10,058 bases of DNA from JAQGMO01 sp050954505 (GCA_050954505.1 JBPBPY010000127.1:1-10058), one strand, 5' to 3'. Positions 1-7,699 are shown, numbered from the stretch's first letter. Translations and numbers: made by a program. The notes: generated from the sequence alone by a model not told the origin.

Positions 1-1212
1 GGGATTGGCCAGGAATTTTTCAGCCGTCAGGTCGGGCCGGCCGAGGTAGCCGGAGGCCACGCCAGGTCCGATGATGCACAGCTCGCCGACTTCGCCGCGT
101 GGCATCAGGGTCAGGCCGTTTTCGAGCGCGGTGCTAATCACCAGCAAGCCATAGTTGGGCAGCGGGCGTCCGATGGTGACCGGCAAGCCGGCGTGCAGCT
201 CGGCCAGGCTGGCCGAAACCGTGGCTTCGGTGGGGCCGTAGGTATTGAATACCTGGCGCCCGGTTCGCGCCCAGCGCGCTACCAGCGACTGCGGGCACAT
301 CTCGCCCCCCAGGTTGATCAAGCGCAGGTTGGGCACGTCCTGGGCGAACAGCGCCAGCAGCGTTGGCACCGCATGCAGCACCGTGACGCGGTTTTCGATC
401 AGTGCCAGCGGCAGCGCTTCCGGATCGGTGGCGACCTCGCGCGGGGCAATCCACAGGGTTGCGCCGACCAGGTAGCTGATCCAGATTTCCTCGAACGACA
501 TGTCGAACGCGGCTGAAAAGCCCTGGTAGACCCGGTCGTCGCCGCGAATGCCGAGCACGGCGTTTTCACTGCGCAGGAAGTGGCAGATGCTGCCCTGGCT
601 GATTTCAATGCCTTTGGGCTTGCCGGTCGAACCAGAGGTATAGATCACATACGCCGGATCATTGCGCCCGCACCGCCTGCGCATCCTGGGCGTGACCGGT
701 GCGGCGCCGCGATCGGCCAGCAACGATTCCGCGCTCCAGCTGCCGCCGGCGACCTGCCCGTGTTCGGCCAGTTGCGGCAGGAATTGCTCGCAGCTGACGA
801 TACCCACGGCATTGGCATCGTCGAGGCAGACCAGCACCCGGTCGGCCGGTGTGTCGGCATCGAAGGGCAGCCAGGCGGCACCGGTCTTGGCAATGGCCAG
901 TTGCATGACCAGCAGGTCGATGCCGCGCGGCAGCCACAAGCCAACAATGCGGCCCGGTACCACGCCGGCATCCTGCAAGGTGCTTGCTGCCTGCTCGGCA
1001 AGTTCATCAAGCTGCTGGTAGCTCAGCGTGCGCTGGCCAAAGATCAACGCACAGCGTTGCGGAAACGCGCGCGCGCTGTCTTCGAACAGATCGGCCAGCA
1101 CTTCGTCGCGCAGCAGCGCGGGCGCGTTCGGGCCCTGGAGGATTTCGGGCCAGGCAGAAACACTGGATGGGACGGAAGGACGAACAGTGGCGAGGGAAGA
1201 GGTTGCTTGCAC
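1..1212 (-). CDS. NRPS-type amino acid adenylation protein, N-terminal part (Pls/PosA-like?), cut by left edge
   Basis: This is an ATP-dependent amino acid adenylation domain of the nonribosomal peptide synthetase type, which activates an amino acid as aminoacyl-AMP for loading onto a carrier domain. Core motifs appear in order: A1 LSYQQL (residues 63-68), A2 LAIAKTGAAWLP (105-116), A3 YTSGSTGKPKG (191-201), FDMSFEEIW (236-244), LGGE (301-304), A5 NTYGPTEATV (323-332) and A6 GEVGELCIIGPGVASGYLGR (373-392). The frame is open from position 1 to a stop at 1300-1302, so the 3' part (rest of the A domain, carrier and later domains) lies outside. No ATG exists in frame before A1. GTG at 1210-1212 is the best start and TTG at 1240-1242 the alternative; neither has a clear Shine-Dalgarno. 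The protein opens directly with an A domain and no condensation domain. LLRDEVLADLF before A1 recalls the Pls/PosA family of NRPS-like proteins, from memory and unconfirmed. Adenylation is certain; the subfamily is not. Confidence 0.93.
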   Translation of the reverse strand, partial: MQATSSLATVRPSVPSSVSAWPEILQGPNAPALLRDEVLADLFEDSARAFPQRCALIFGQRTLSYQQLDELAEQAASTLQDAGVVPGRIVGLWLPRGIDLLVMQLAIAKTGAAWLPFDADTPADRVLVCLDDANAVGIVSCEQFLPQLAEHGQVAGGSWSAESLLADRGAAPVTPRMRRRCGRNDPAYVIYTSGSTGKPKGIEISQGSICHFLRSENAVLGIRGDDRVYQGFSAAFDMSFEEIWISYLVGATLWIAPREVATDPEALPLALIENRVTVLHAVPTLLALFAQDVPNLRLINLGGEMCPQSLVARWARTGRQVFNTYGPTEATVSASLAELHAGLPVTIGRPLPNYGLLVISTALENGLTLMPRGEVGELCIIGPGVASGYLGRPDLTAEKFLANP

Positions 1213-1651
1213 GTTGCGCTTTACAGTTGGACGAAATGACAAATGGATGCCCGGTGTTGCACTGCCGGTGTCTGGCCTGACACGCGTTCCACAGTTGCAT
1301 CAATAACGTCCGACGTTTCCGCGGCGTTGACCTCTGGCAGGTTTATTCCCCGACCGCCGCCCATTTCGATGGGTCACTGATCAATCGATTGGGTTGATGC
1401 CAGTTGGGTTGTCGCTGGATGACCACGCAAATTGCATTGCCAGGCATCTTGTGAATAATTCCGCATAACATTATCCACCTTTGATCTATCCAATTTGAAA
1501 GAAACTGTGCAAAATGGAACTAAGTACAAAACGTGATTGGCAGACGGCTTGATGGTCAGTGCCATCGGATTGCTGCATGCAGCCGTCGGTGATTGTCGGG
1601 TGTCGTCCAGCAGCGTTCGTCTGTACACGGACTGTTGTGGAACATAAAACA
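1213..1651. other. Divergent intergenic region between the NRPS gene and the kinase operon
   Basis: No gene is supported in these roughly 440 bases. They must hold the promoters of both divergent genes. The part from about 1430 to 1535 is distinctly AT-richer than its surroundings, as expected for promoter DNA. A small perfect hairpin (CCCAT, loop TTCG, ATGGG) lies at 1360-1373 and would form a 5-bp stem with a UUCG tetraloop in a plus-strand transcript. Open frames here are short or are extensions of the flanking genes and have no recognisable protein character. Confidence 0.6.
1432..1459 (+). promoter_or_regulatory. Possible sigma-70 promoter for the kinase operon
   Basis: TTGCAT (1432-1437) and AATAAT (1454-1459) are separated by 16 bases, in the AT-rich part of the divergent gap. 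Each box differs from consensus, and the start codon is about 190 bases downstream, leaving a long leader. This is a weak prediction; other pairs in the region cannot be excluded. Confidence 0.25.
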
Positions 1652-4495
1652 ATGACATTCGAACGCAAGATTCTGGCCGGCTTTTTTTCGGCGCTCGCTG
1701 CATTGATGGCCCTGGGTGCCTTGACCTGGCATCTGACCAGGCTGACCATCGAAGCCTCCCGGTTTGTCAGCCACACCCATCAGGTCATTCTCAGCGCCAA
1801 CGAGATATCCGAGCTGGTGTATCGGTCGGAAGCAGCGTTGCGCGCCCATCTGATCACCGGCCGCAGCAGTTTTCTCGAGCAGCGTGATACGGTCGTCAAC
1901 TTGTTGAACCAAGAAGTGGTCAACATTGCCATGCTGACGACCGACAATCCACGCCAGCAACGCCGCATTGCCGAACTGCGCCACGAGCTCGACTTGCGCG
2001 AAGAGCGCAACCGCTATTTCATCACCCTGCTGGAGCGCGAAGGTTTTGAAGCGGTCAAAAAACAGTTTGGCACTGCCATGACCGGCAGCGACGGACCGCG
2101 CCAGGGTCTCACCCGCATCATTGCCGTGCGCGGCGCCATCGAGGAAGAAGAGCGCGGCTTGCTGCAACAGCGCCAGACCGAGGAGGCCGAACGCACGGCG
2201 GCGGCACGCAACGGCTTCATTGTCCTGATGCTGCTGCTGGCGGTGGTCTTGCCGATGACGTTCCTGCGGGTGCGCCGCGACATGCGCGAGCGCGCCCTTG
2301 CCGAGGAAAAGTTTCAGCAGGCTGCCCGCTACGACCGCTCCAACGCTGCCGCCCTGGCCCTGTACAACGCCGAAACCAGCCGCAGCGAAATCCTGCGCGG
2401 CACCATGGATATCCTGGCACGCGATCATGGTTTTCCTTCCTTGCTGTTCTACGGCTATGAAGAACTGGGCGGCGCCTTGCGGCTCGATGTCACGCGCGGC
2501 GCGCCGGCTGGCGTTCTGGGCCAGCTCAAGCTCGGTGAAGGACTGGTTGGCGAAGTAGCCCAATCGCAGCGCATGATCGAAATTGTCGACACTGCCAAGG
2601 CGCTGGCCGAACTGCCGGTCGATACCGGCTTTGCCATGGTGGCGCCAGCGGCCTTGCTGTACTGTCCGATCAGCTATCGTGGCACCCCGTTGGGCGTGCT
2701 GGCCATGGCGTCGACTGCAGCGATCACGCCGCGCGACCGTGCGTTCGTCGAGCGCATGTGCACCCAGCTGGGGGCAGCGCTGCACAACATCAAGCAGCTC
2801 GAGGACATGCGCCTGCTGGCCGAACAGCTGCGGGCCCGCAGCGAAGAGATCAGCCAGCAGAACCGCCAGGTCGAGGAAGCCTCGCGCATGAAAAGCGAAT
2901 TCCTGGCCAACATGTCGCATGAATTGCGCACCCCCTTGAATGCGATCATCGGTTTTTCGGAAGTGATCAAGGATGGCATGGCCGGCCCGACGACGCCGGA
3001 GCAGGCCGAATATACCAGCGACATCCTGGCCAGCGGCCAGCATCTGCTGGCCTTGATCAACGACATCCTCGACCTCTCGAAGATCGAGGCGGGGCACATG
3101 TCGCTCGACCTCGAACCGGCCAATGTCGGCACGCTGGTGCAAAGCGGCCTGGCGATCGTGGCGGAAAAAGCGCTCAACAATCAGGTGACGCTGACCCACA
3201 GCGTGGCCGATGGGCTGGACTGGGTGTGCCTGGATGTGCGCAAGACCAAGCAGATCCTCTACAACCTGCTCTCGAATGCAGTGAAGTTCACGCTGCCGCA
3301 GGGCCATGTGGATTTGTCGGTGCGGCGGGTGCGGTTGAACGAGATTGCCGCCTGCAATACCCAGCCTGGCCTGCGCGTGTTTCCGGTGATCGAAGCCGAC
3401 CACGACTGGTACATGGAAATGCGTGTCACCGACAGCGGCATCGGCATTTCTGCGGAAGGACTGGAGCGGCTGTTCGAACCGTTTACGCAAATCGATTCTT
3501 CCCATTCGCGCAAATACGAGGGTACCGGACTTGGACTGGCCATGGTGCGGCGGCTGGCTGAGCTGCATGGCGGCGGCGCCATGGCGCGCAGCGAGCCGGG
3601 GCGTGGGTCGACCTTCACGGTCTGGATGCCGTTGCGGGAAGACAGCGAGCTGCCTTCGCCCGTGCTGATCAGCCAGATACCGCGGGCGCTCTCGGCTCAT
3701 GGCGGCGAATTGATGCAGCTGCGCGCCGGCAATGCCTTGCCACCATTGCTGCTGCTGGTCGAGGATGAGCCGGATGCGGCCAAGATCTTCCGCATCCAGC
3801 TGGAAAACGAAGGCTACCGCGTAATCCATGCCTTGAGCGCCGAGGCCGGCATGCGTATGGCCATCGAGCAGCGTCCCGATGCCGTGGTGCTCGACGTCAT
3901 CCTGCCGGGCATGGATGGCTGGCAAATGCTCAGCCTGATGAAGCAGACACCGGCGACCGCGCACATACCGGTGGTGATCGTCTCGATCACGCCGGACGCC
4001 TCGCGCAGTTTTGCCTTGGGTGCATCGCAAGTACTCTCCAAACCGGTGTCGCAGGATGACCTGATGGCGGCGCTGGCCGCGCTGGGCCTGGATCTCGGGT
4101 TTGGCCAGCGCGTGCTGGTGGCCGACGACGATCCAATGTCGGTGTCGCTGGTATCGGTGCATCTGAAGGCGGCCGGTTTTGAACCGCTCGGTGCATATGG
4201 CGGCAAGGAAGCCATCGAGCTGGCAGTGAGCAAGAAGCCGGCATTGGTGGTGCTCGATCTGATGATGCCGGACATGTCCGGCTTCGACGTGGTGCAAGCC
4301 ATGCATGCGGCGCCCGATACGGCGGATATTCCGATCATCATCCTGACCTCGAAACAGCTCACCGATTCCGAACGCGCCATGCTCGATGGCAAGGTGCGAC
4401 GGGTGATGGAAAAGGCGCTGTTCGATCCCAAGGTGTTCCATAGTGAAGTCAAGAGGGCATTGGTCATGCATCTCAAGAAATCGAGTGAAAGTTGA
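1652..4495 (+). CDS. Membrane hybrid sensor histidine kinase, CHASE3-GAF-HisKA-HATPase-REC-REC
   Basis: This is a 947-residue inner-membrane sensor kinase that autophosphorylates on histidine and can pass the phosphate to its own receivers. Reading from the N terminus: membrane segment about 8-25; extracytoplasmic CHASE3-like helical domain about 38-175 (SELVYRSEAALRAHLITG is typical); second membrane segment about 188-206; GAF domain about 245-380; coiled coil about 380-415; HisKA with phospho-accepting H423 in MSHELRTPLN; ATPase domain with N box N542 (LLSNAVKFT), G1 D594 (DSGIGIS) and G2 at 624-629 (GTGLGL). Receiver 1 has acidic residues E704-D705-E706, phospho-acceptor D748 and K797. Receiver 2 has D825-D826-D827, phospho-acceptor D869 and a lysine in MEKALF rather than the usual Lys-Pro. 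There is no HPt or DNA-binding domain. ATG at 1652 puts the membrane segment at the N terminus; a GTG at 1559 would add 31 uncharacteristic residues. The signal sensed is unknown. Confidence 0.95.
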   Translation: MTFERKILAGFFSALAALMALGALTWHLTRLTIEASRFVSHTHQVILSANEISELVYRSEAALRAHLITGRSSFLEQRDTVVNLLNQEVVNIAMLTTDNPRQQRRIAELRHELDLREERNRYFITLLEREGFEAVKKQFGTAMTGSDGPRQGLTRIIAVRGAIEEEERGLLQQRQTEEAERTAAARNGFIVLMLLLAVVLPMTFLRVRRDMRERALAEEKFQQAARYDRSNAAALALYNAETSRSEILRGTMDILARDHGFPSLLFYGYEELGGALRLDVTRGAPAGVLGQLKLGEGLVGEVAQSQRMIEIVDTAKALAELPVDTGFAMVAPAALLYCPISYRGTPLGVLAMASTAAITPRDRAFVERMCTQLGAALHNIKQLEDMRLLAEQLRARSEEISQQNRQVEEASRMKSEFLANMSHELRTPLNAIIGFSEVIKDGMAGPTTPEQAEYTSDILASGQHLLALINDILDLSKIEAGHMSLDLEPANVGTLVQSGLAIVAEKALNNQVTLTHSVADGLDWVCLDVRKTKQILYNLLSNAVKFTLPQGHVDLSVRRVRLNEIAACNTQPGLRVFPVIEADHDWYMEMRVTDSGIGISAEGLERLFEPFTQIDSSHSRKYEGTGLGLAMVRRLAELHGGGAMARSEPGRGSTFTVWMPLREDSELPSPVLISQIPRALSAHGGELMQLRAGNALPPLLLLVEDEPDAAKIFRIQLENEGYRVIHALSAEAGMRMAIEQRPDAVVLDVILPGMDGWQMLSLMKQTPATAHIPVVIVSITPDASRSFALGASQVLSKPVSQDDLMAALAALGLDLGFGQRVLVADDDPMSVSLVSVHLKAAGFEPLGAYGGKEAIELAVSKKPALVVLDLMMPDMSGFDVVQAMHAAPDTADIPIIILTSKQLTDSERAMLDGKVRRVMEKALFDPKVFHSEVKRALVMHLKKSSES

Positions 4496-4537
4496 GATGG
4501 CAATGGATTCCAGGCAATTCAGAAAGGGCTTCCCGAC

Positions 4538-4951
4538 ATGACGACCATTCTTGTCGTTGAAGACAACCCGGCCAGCCGCAAGCTGGCGGTACTGGTCTTG
4601 AAAAATGCCGGCTATGCCGTGCTGCAAGCCGATGAAGGCGAGCAGGCGGTGCGCATCGTGCGCGATGCCATGCCGGACTTGATCCTGATGGATGTGCAAA
4701 TGGCCGGCATGGACGGCCTGACGGCGGCCGGCATCCTGAAAGCCGATCCGGCCACGGCGCAGATCCCCATCATTGCGCTGACCGCATTTGCCATGCGTGG
4801 CGATGAACAGAAAATCCTGGCCGCCGGCTGTGATGCCTACATCACCAAGCCTTACCATTACCCGGATTTCCTCGCCCGCGTTGCGCTCTCGCTCGAACAG
4901 CGCGGACACACCAGTCATCGGGGAGATCTGCCGAAGACGCCGCGCACCTAG
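4538..4951 (+). CDS. Single-domain response regulator (CheY/DivK-like receiver)
   Basis: This 137-residue protein is a receiver domain and little else, so it acts by protein contact or phosphotransfer, not by binding DNA. The conserved sites are complete: acidic pair E8-D9, phospho-acceptor D52 (LILMDVQMAGMDG), switch T82 (ALTAF) and K104 (ITKPY). The receiver ends near residue 120, followed by a short polar tail. The start has a good ribosome site, AAAGGG at 4523-4528, nine bases before the ATG. It lies 42 bp after the hybrid kinase on the same strand, so co-transcription is likely and the kinase is its probable phosphodonor (inference from position). The sequence resembles the DivK type that often accompanies large hybrid kinases, but no orthology is claimed. 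No clear intrinsic terminator follows it in the 159 bp before the convergent gene. Confidence 0.93.
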   Translation: MTTILVVEDNPASRKLAVLVLKNAGYAVLQADEGEQAVRIVRDAMPDLILMDVQMAGMDGLTAAGILKADPATAQIPIIALTAFAMRGDEQKILAAGCDAYITKPYHYPDFLARVALSLEQRGHTSHRGDLPKTPRT

Positions 4952-5110
4952 CAATTTGCGCTGCGCCAGCTTCGCCGGTGCAGGCATGAAGTGCGGCCGC
5001 GGTCCAGCCTGGGGGCGCCGTTTGCGCTCAGGACGCACCCGAGCCAGCCAGGCGCGCCAAATCGGCCTTGTCCGTCATGCCTTGTGCTTCACGGGATGCT
5101 TCCCGGGCGA

Positions 5111-6460
5111 CTAGGGCGCAGGCTCCCGCACTTGTGGCAAGGCATCCTCCTCGAGCGGCGCGGCTGCGGCACCGTCGGCCGTTTCGATGCAGGCGTCGAA
5201 GATTTTTTCGAACCGTGGCGCGCAGCGCGCGAACGCCGCCAGTACCAGGGGATCGAAATGCCCGGGCAAGGTGCGGCCGTCGCCTTCCAGAATGATGCGG
5301 GTGGTGTCGGCGTGACTGATGGCACTCTTGTAGGGGCGGCGCGAGCGCAGCGCGTCATACACATCGCAAATGGCCATGATGCGTGCCGAGATGGGAATGC
5401 TGTCGCCACGCAAACCCAGCGGATAACCACTGCCGTCCCAGCGCTCATGATGACTGCGGGCGATCTGCGCGCCCATGATCATGTAGGGTGAATCGCTTTC
5501 GCCGATGATGGCTGCGCCCAGGGTGCTGTGACTGCGCATGACGGCGCTCTCGGCGGCATCATGTTCGCCGGCCTTGAGCAGGATATGGTCGGGAATGCCG
5601 ATCTTGCCGATGTCGTGCATCGGACTGGCATAGTAGATGCAGTCGATGAAGGTGCGGTCCATGTTCAGGTCGGTGGCCAGATAGCGGCAGTAGTCGCTGA
5701 TGCGGCGCACATGCGTGCCGGTATCTTCATCCTTGAACTCGGCCGCGCGCGTCATGGTGAAGATTGCCTCGATATAGCTCTCGCGCAGCGTGGCGGTGCG
5801 CTCGGCAACCTTGCGCTCGAGCGTCTGGTTATTGCTCTCCAGTAGATCGCTGTATTCCTTCAATCTCAGCAGGTTGCGCACCCGCACCCAGAGTTCGGAG
5901 CGCTCCACCGGCTTGGACAGAAATTCTTCAGCCCCGGCATTCAAACCGGCCAGCTTGGCACTGCGGTCGTCGAGCGCGGTCACCATGATGATGGGAATCT
6001 TGCGAGTATGCGGATCAGCCTTGAGCAGCAGCGTCAATTCGCAGCCGTTCATGCCAGGCATCATGTAGTCGAGCAGGATCAGGTCGATCGGATAGCGTGC
6101 CAGCACTGCCAGCGTTTCATCGGCGTTGGCAGCGGTGAACGTCAGATAGCCTTCCGGCTTGAGCATGGCGTCGAGCAGCAGCCGGTTGCGCGGCTCATCG
6201 TCGACAATGAGGATATTTTGCCGGCGCGGCGCAAATTGCAGGGCCGTTCGGCGCATGCCTTCGGGGAAAGGCTGGGCCAACGCCGGGACAGGTCCGGCAT
6301 GATCGAGCTTGATGATGTGCTCGGCAACCGGCGCACCGGCATGCGGCAGCGTCTTCGTGCCCGCCATGCAGGCGGCGGGATGTTCCACTTCGGCGCCGGC
6401 GTGCCTTGGATTGGTCAAGGCAGCGCCCTGGCTGGCGTGTGCGGCAGGTTCGATTGACAT
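5111..6460 (-). CDS. REC-HD-GYP response regulator, probable cyclic-di-GMP phosphodiesterase (RpfG-like)
   Basis: This 449-residue cytoplasmic regulator probably hydrolyses cyclic di-GMP when its receiver is phosphorylated. An 80-residue, Ala/His/Pro-rich N-terminal extension of unknown role precedes the receiver (about 82-200; D87-D88, phospho-acceptor D131, T161, K183). A helical linker (about 200-228) leads to the HD-GYP domain (about 228-425). Expected metal and substrate residues are present: H250 (TGTHVRRIS), H282-D283 (MHDIGKIGIPD), H311, H337-H338 in HHERWDGSGYP, the GYP at 345-347 and D366 (ICDVYDAL), so it should be active. The start at 6460 is supported by AGGGAG five bases upstream. 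The gene converges on the kinase operon with a 159-bp gap. The kinase could phosphorylate it, but no sequence evidence fixes that pairing. The tail after about 425 is low complexity. Confidence 0.95.
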   Translation of the reverse strand: MSIEPAAHASQGAALTNPRHAGAEVEHPAACMAGTKTLPHAGAPVAEHIIKLDHAGPVPALAQPFPEGMRRTALQFAPRRQNILIVDDEPRNRLLLDAMLKPEGYLTFTAANADETLAVLARYPIDLILLDYMMPGMNGCELTLLLKADPHTRKIPIIMVTALDDRSAKLAGLNAGAEEFLSKPVERSELWVRVRNLLRLKEYSDLLESNNQTLERKVAERTATLRESYIEAIFTMTRAAEFKDEDTGTHVRRISDYCRYLATDLNMDRTFIDCIYYASPMHDIGKIGIPDHILLKAGEHDAAESAVMRSHSTLGAAIIGESDSPYMIMGAQIARSHHERWDGSGYPLGLRGDSIPISARIMAICDVYDALRSRRPYKSAISHADTTRIILEGDGRTLPGHFDPLVLAAFARCAPRFEKIFDACIETADGAAAAPLEEDALPQVREPAP

Positions 6461-6465
6461 TGCAA

Positions 6466-6471
6466 CTCCCT
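6466..6471 (-). promoter_or_regulatory. Ribosome binding site of the HD-GYP gene
   Basis: AGGGAG on the minus strand lies five bases before the ATG at 6458-6460. It decides this start over later in-frame methionines at residues 32 and 69, and so shows that the long N-terminal extension is translated. Confidence 0.7.
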
Positions 6472-6526
6472 GTATCCGTTTTGTAACTTCCAGTCCAGCG
6501 ACGAAGTCACAATCTGATAGTAAGAA

Positions 6527-6559
6527 GCTTCCCGGCTCCCGTCAAGGAGCTTGGGAAGC
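6527..6559 (-). terminator. Strong hairpin: possible terminator of the PEP-CTERM gene or leader structure of the HD-GYP gene
   Basis: GCTTCCC pairs with GGGAAGC and, after a small internal loop, GCTCC pairs with GGAGC around a six-base loop. This gives a 12-bp two-part stem. On the minus strand it is followed by TTCTTACTATC, a poor U tract. It lies about 145 bp past the PEP-CTERM stop and about 67 bp before the HD-GYP start, so it could end the first transcript or fold in the leader of the second. The structure is seen directly; its role is inferred. Confidence 0.5.
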
Positions 6560-6588
6560 GAATCTGCCTGCAGCACGGTATTTCGTTA

Positions 6589-6600
6589 AATATTAATATT
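6589..6600. repeat. AT-only perfect palindrome AATATTAATATT
   Basis: A 12-base perfect palindrome sits in a short AT-rich stretch between the PEP-CTERM and HD-GYP genes. It may be part of the HD-GYP promoter or a protein binding site. No convincing -35 and -10 pair could be fixed around it. Confidence 0.35.
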
Positions 6601-6701
6601 CATCAACTTGTTTTTGGGAAATTTCAGTATCGTATTGTGGCGCTGGCTCACACCACGCAGGATCGTTGAACAATCGATCTGCATGGCAATTGATTTCGCC
6701 C

Positions 6702-7694
6702 TCATGCACGGTTCGGGATTGCGGCCCTGCTGCGGCGAGCGCGCCGGCCGAAACCCAGCAAACCGATCAGCCCGGTGCTGAGCAGCAGCAACGGCGCCGG
6801 CTCGGGTACCTGAACATTGCCGGCATTCTGCAGCCGTTGCTGTGCACCGGAGAGCAGGCTGAACTGGTAGACGCCGGCATCGAGCAGCAGTTCCTTGACA
6901 TACAGGCCAGGACCACTGGCGAAGAATCCATCTCCGCTGCGCGAGGATGAGCTGGTGCTGGCATTGAGTTCGGTGGGCGCGAAGATATCGAAGAATCCAT
7001 TGTTGCCGGTGACAGTGAAACTGGCGTTGACCTGTGCGCTGGCGCCGTCGCCTGCATCGCTCGTCATGGCGGCAACGATATCGCTGGCGATGAAGCGCAG
7101 CGTAAATGCCGTCGGCGAAGTGACTACCAGATCGATGGTGAATCCAGTGCTGGTGCCGGCAGCAGAAGCGGCCGTTCCATCGGCGCCCAGATGACCTTCC
7201 GAGACCACGCTGGCCGAGCCGGGCGGCAAGCCCCGCAACAGGTCGCCGGCAATGAATGAATCCCCACGGGTGCCAAAGCCGTCGCGCAGCGCCTGGGCAA
7301 ACACGTTTTCGCCGGGCATGACATTCTCGTCGCCGGAAGACGATTGCCTGACATCGGAACCGCTGGACAGGGTGCCGCCTGCCGAAGCCCCGTCTGCCGG
7401 CGCACCCAGATAGTTCGACGCACTGCTGGTGGTGACGGTCGCGCCGCTGATTTTTACATTCGGGGAATCCAGGCCGGACAGCGTCAGCTCGGTGAAATTG
7501 ATGCTGGCATACGCATACGGCATGGCTTGCACCAGGCTGCACAGCATTGAGATCGCCAGGCCGAGAAACAATTGTTGCAAAGCGTGTCGGACGGTGCGCT
7601 TGCAGTCGCGGTTGTCTGCCGGGCGGCTGCGCTGCAGCGATGCTGCCGGCCGGTGGCTGGTCCTTGGGTTCAAGCGGATAGTTGGGAAAGGCAT
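6702..7694 (-). CDS. PEP-CTERM sorting-signal exported protein
   Basis: This 330-residue exported protein would be made as a precursor, passed through Sec and processed at its C terminus by an exosortase, typically for release or attachment at the cell surface with exopolysaccharide. The N terminus has an unusually long basic region (1-37), a hydrophobic core (about 38-56) and a likely signal peptidase site after VQA at residue 57. The mature part is rich in Ser, Thr, Ala and Gly, almost without Cys, and predicted beta-rich by eye. The C terminus shows the full tripartite signal: VPEP (296-299), hydrophobic segment PLLLLSTGLIGLLGFG, and basic cluster RRARRSR. The body matches no domain I recognise. 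The ATG at 7692-7694 has GGAG five bases upstream; earlier in-frame codons add residues that would bury the signal peptide. A sigma-54 promoter lies about 100 bp upstream. No exosortase gene is in the window. Confidence 0.9.
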   Translation of the reverse strand: MPFPTIRLNPRTSHRPAASLQRSRPADNRDCKRTVRHALQQLFLGLAISMLCSLVQAMPYAYASINFTELTLSGLDSPNVKISGATVTTSSASNYLGAPADGASAGGTLSSGSDVRQSSSGDENVMPGENVFAQALRDGFGTRGDSFIAGDLLRGLPPGSASVVSEGHLGADGTAASAAGTSTGFTIDLVVTSPTAFTLRFIASDIVAAMTSDAGDGASAQVNASFTVTGNNGFFDIFAPTELNASTSSSSRSGDGFFASGPGLYVKELLLDAGVYQFSLLSGAQQRLQNAGNVQVPEPAPLLLLSTGLIGLLGFGRRARRSRAAIPNRA

Positions 7695-7699
7695 CGAGT

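Noticed and set aside
580..1239. Plus-strand open frame of 219 codons over the NRPS gene
   Set aside because: It is antisense to an adenylation domain whose core motifs are all in frame on the minus strand; it has no recognisable domain.
1538..1553. Sigma-54-like TGGCAGACGGCTTGAT upstream of the kinase
   Set aside because: The -12 dinucleotide is GA instead of the nearly invariant GC, so it is probably not functional.
1559..1651. Upstream GTG start extending the kinase by 31 residues
   Set aside because: The added residues are Cys-rich and would place a polar extension before the first membrane segment; ATG 1652 is more natural.
1556..5038. An open frame of 1160 codons on the minus strand, antisense to the whole kinase operon
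   Set aside because: It mirrors two genes with full catalytic motifs. Its translation is rich in His, Gln, Arg and Ala without any domain, as expected for the complement of GC-rich coding DNA.
4952..5110. Search for a bidirectional terminator between the convergent receiver and HD-GYP genes
   Set aside because: Only a weak 5-bp stem (CGGGA/TCCCG near 5092-5105) with no T tract was found, so no terminator is called.
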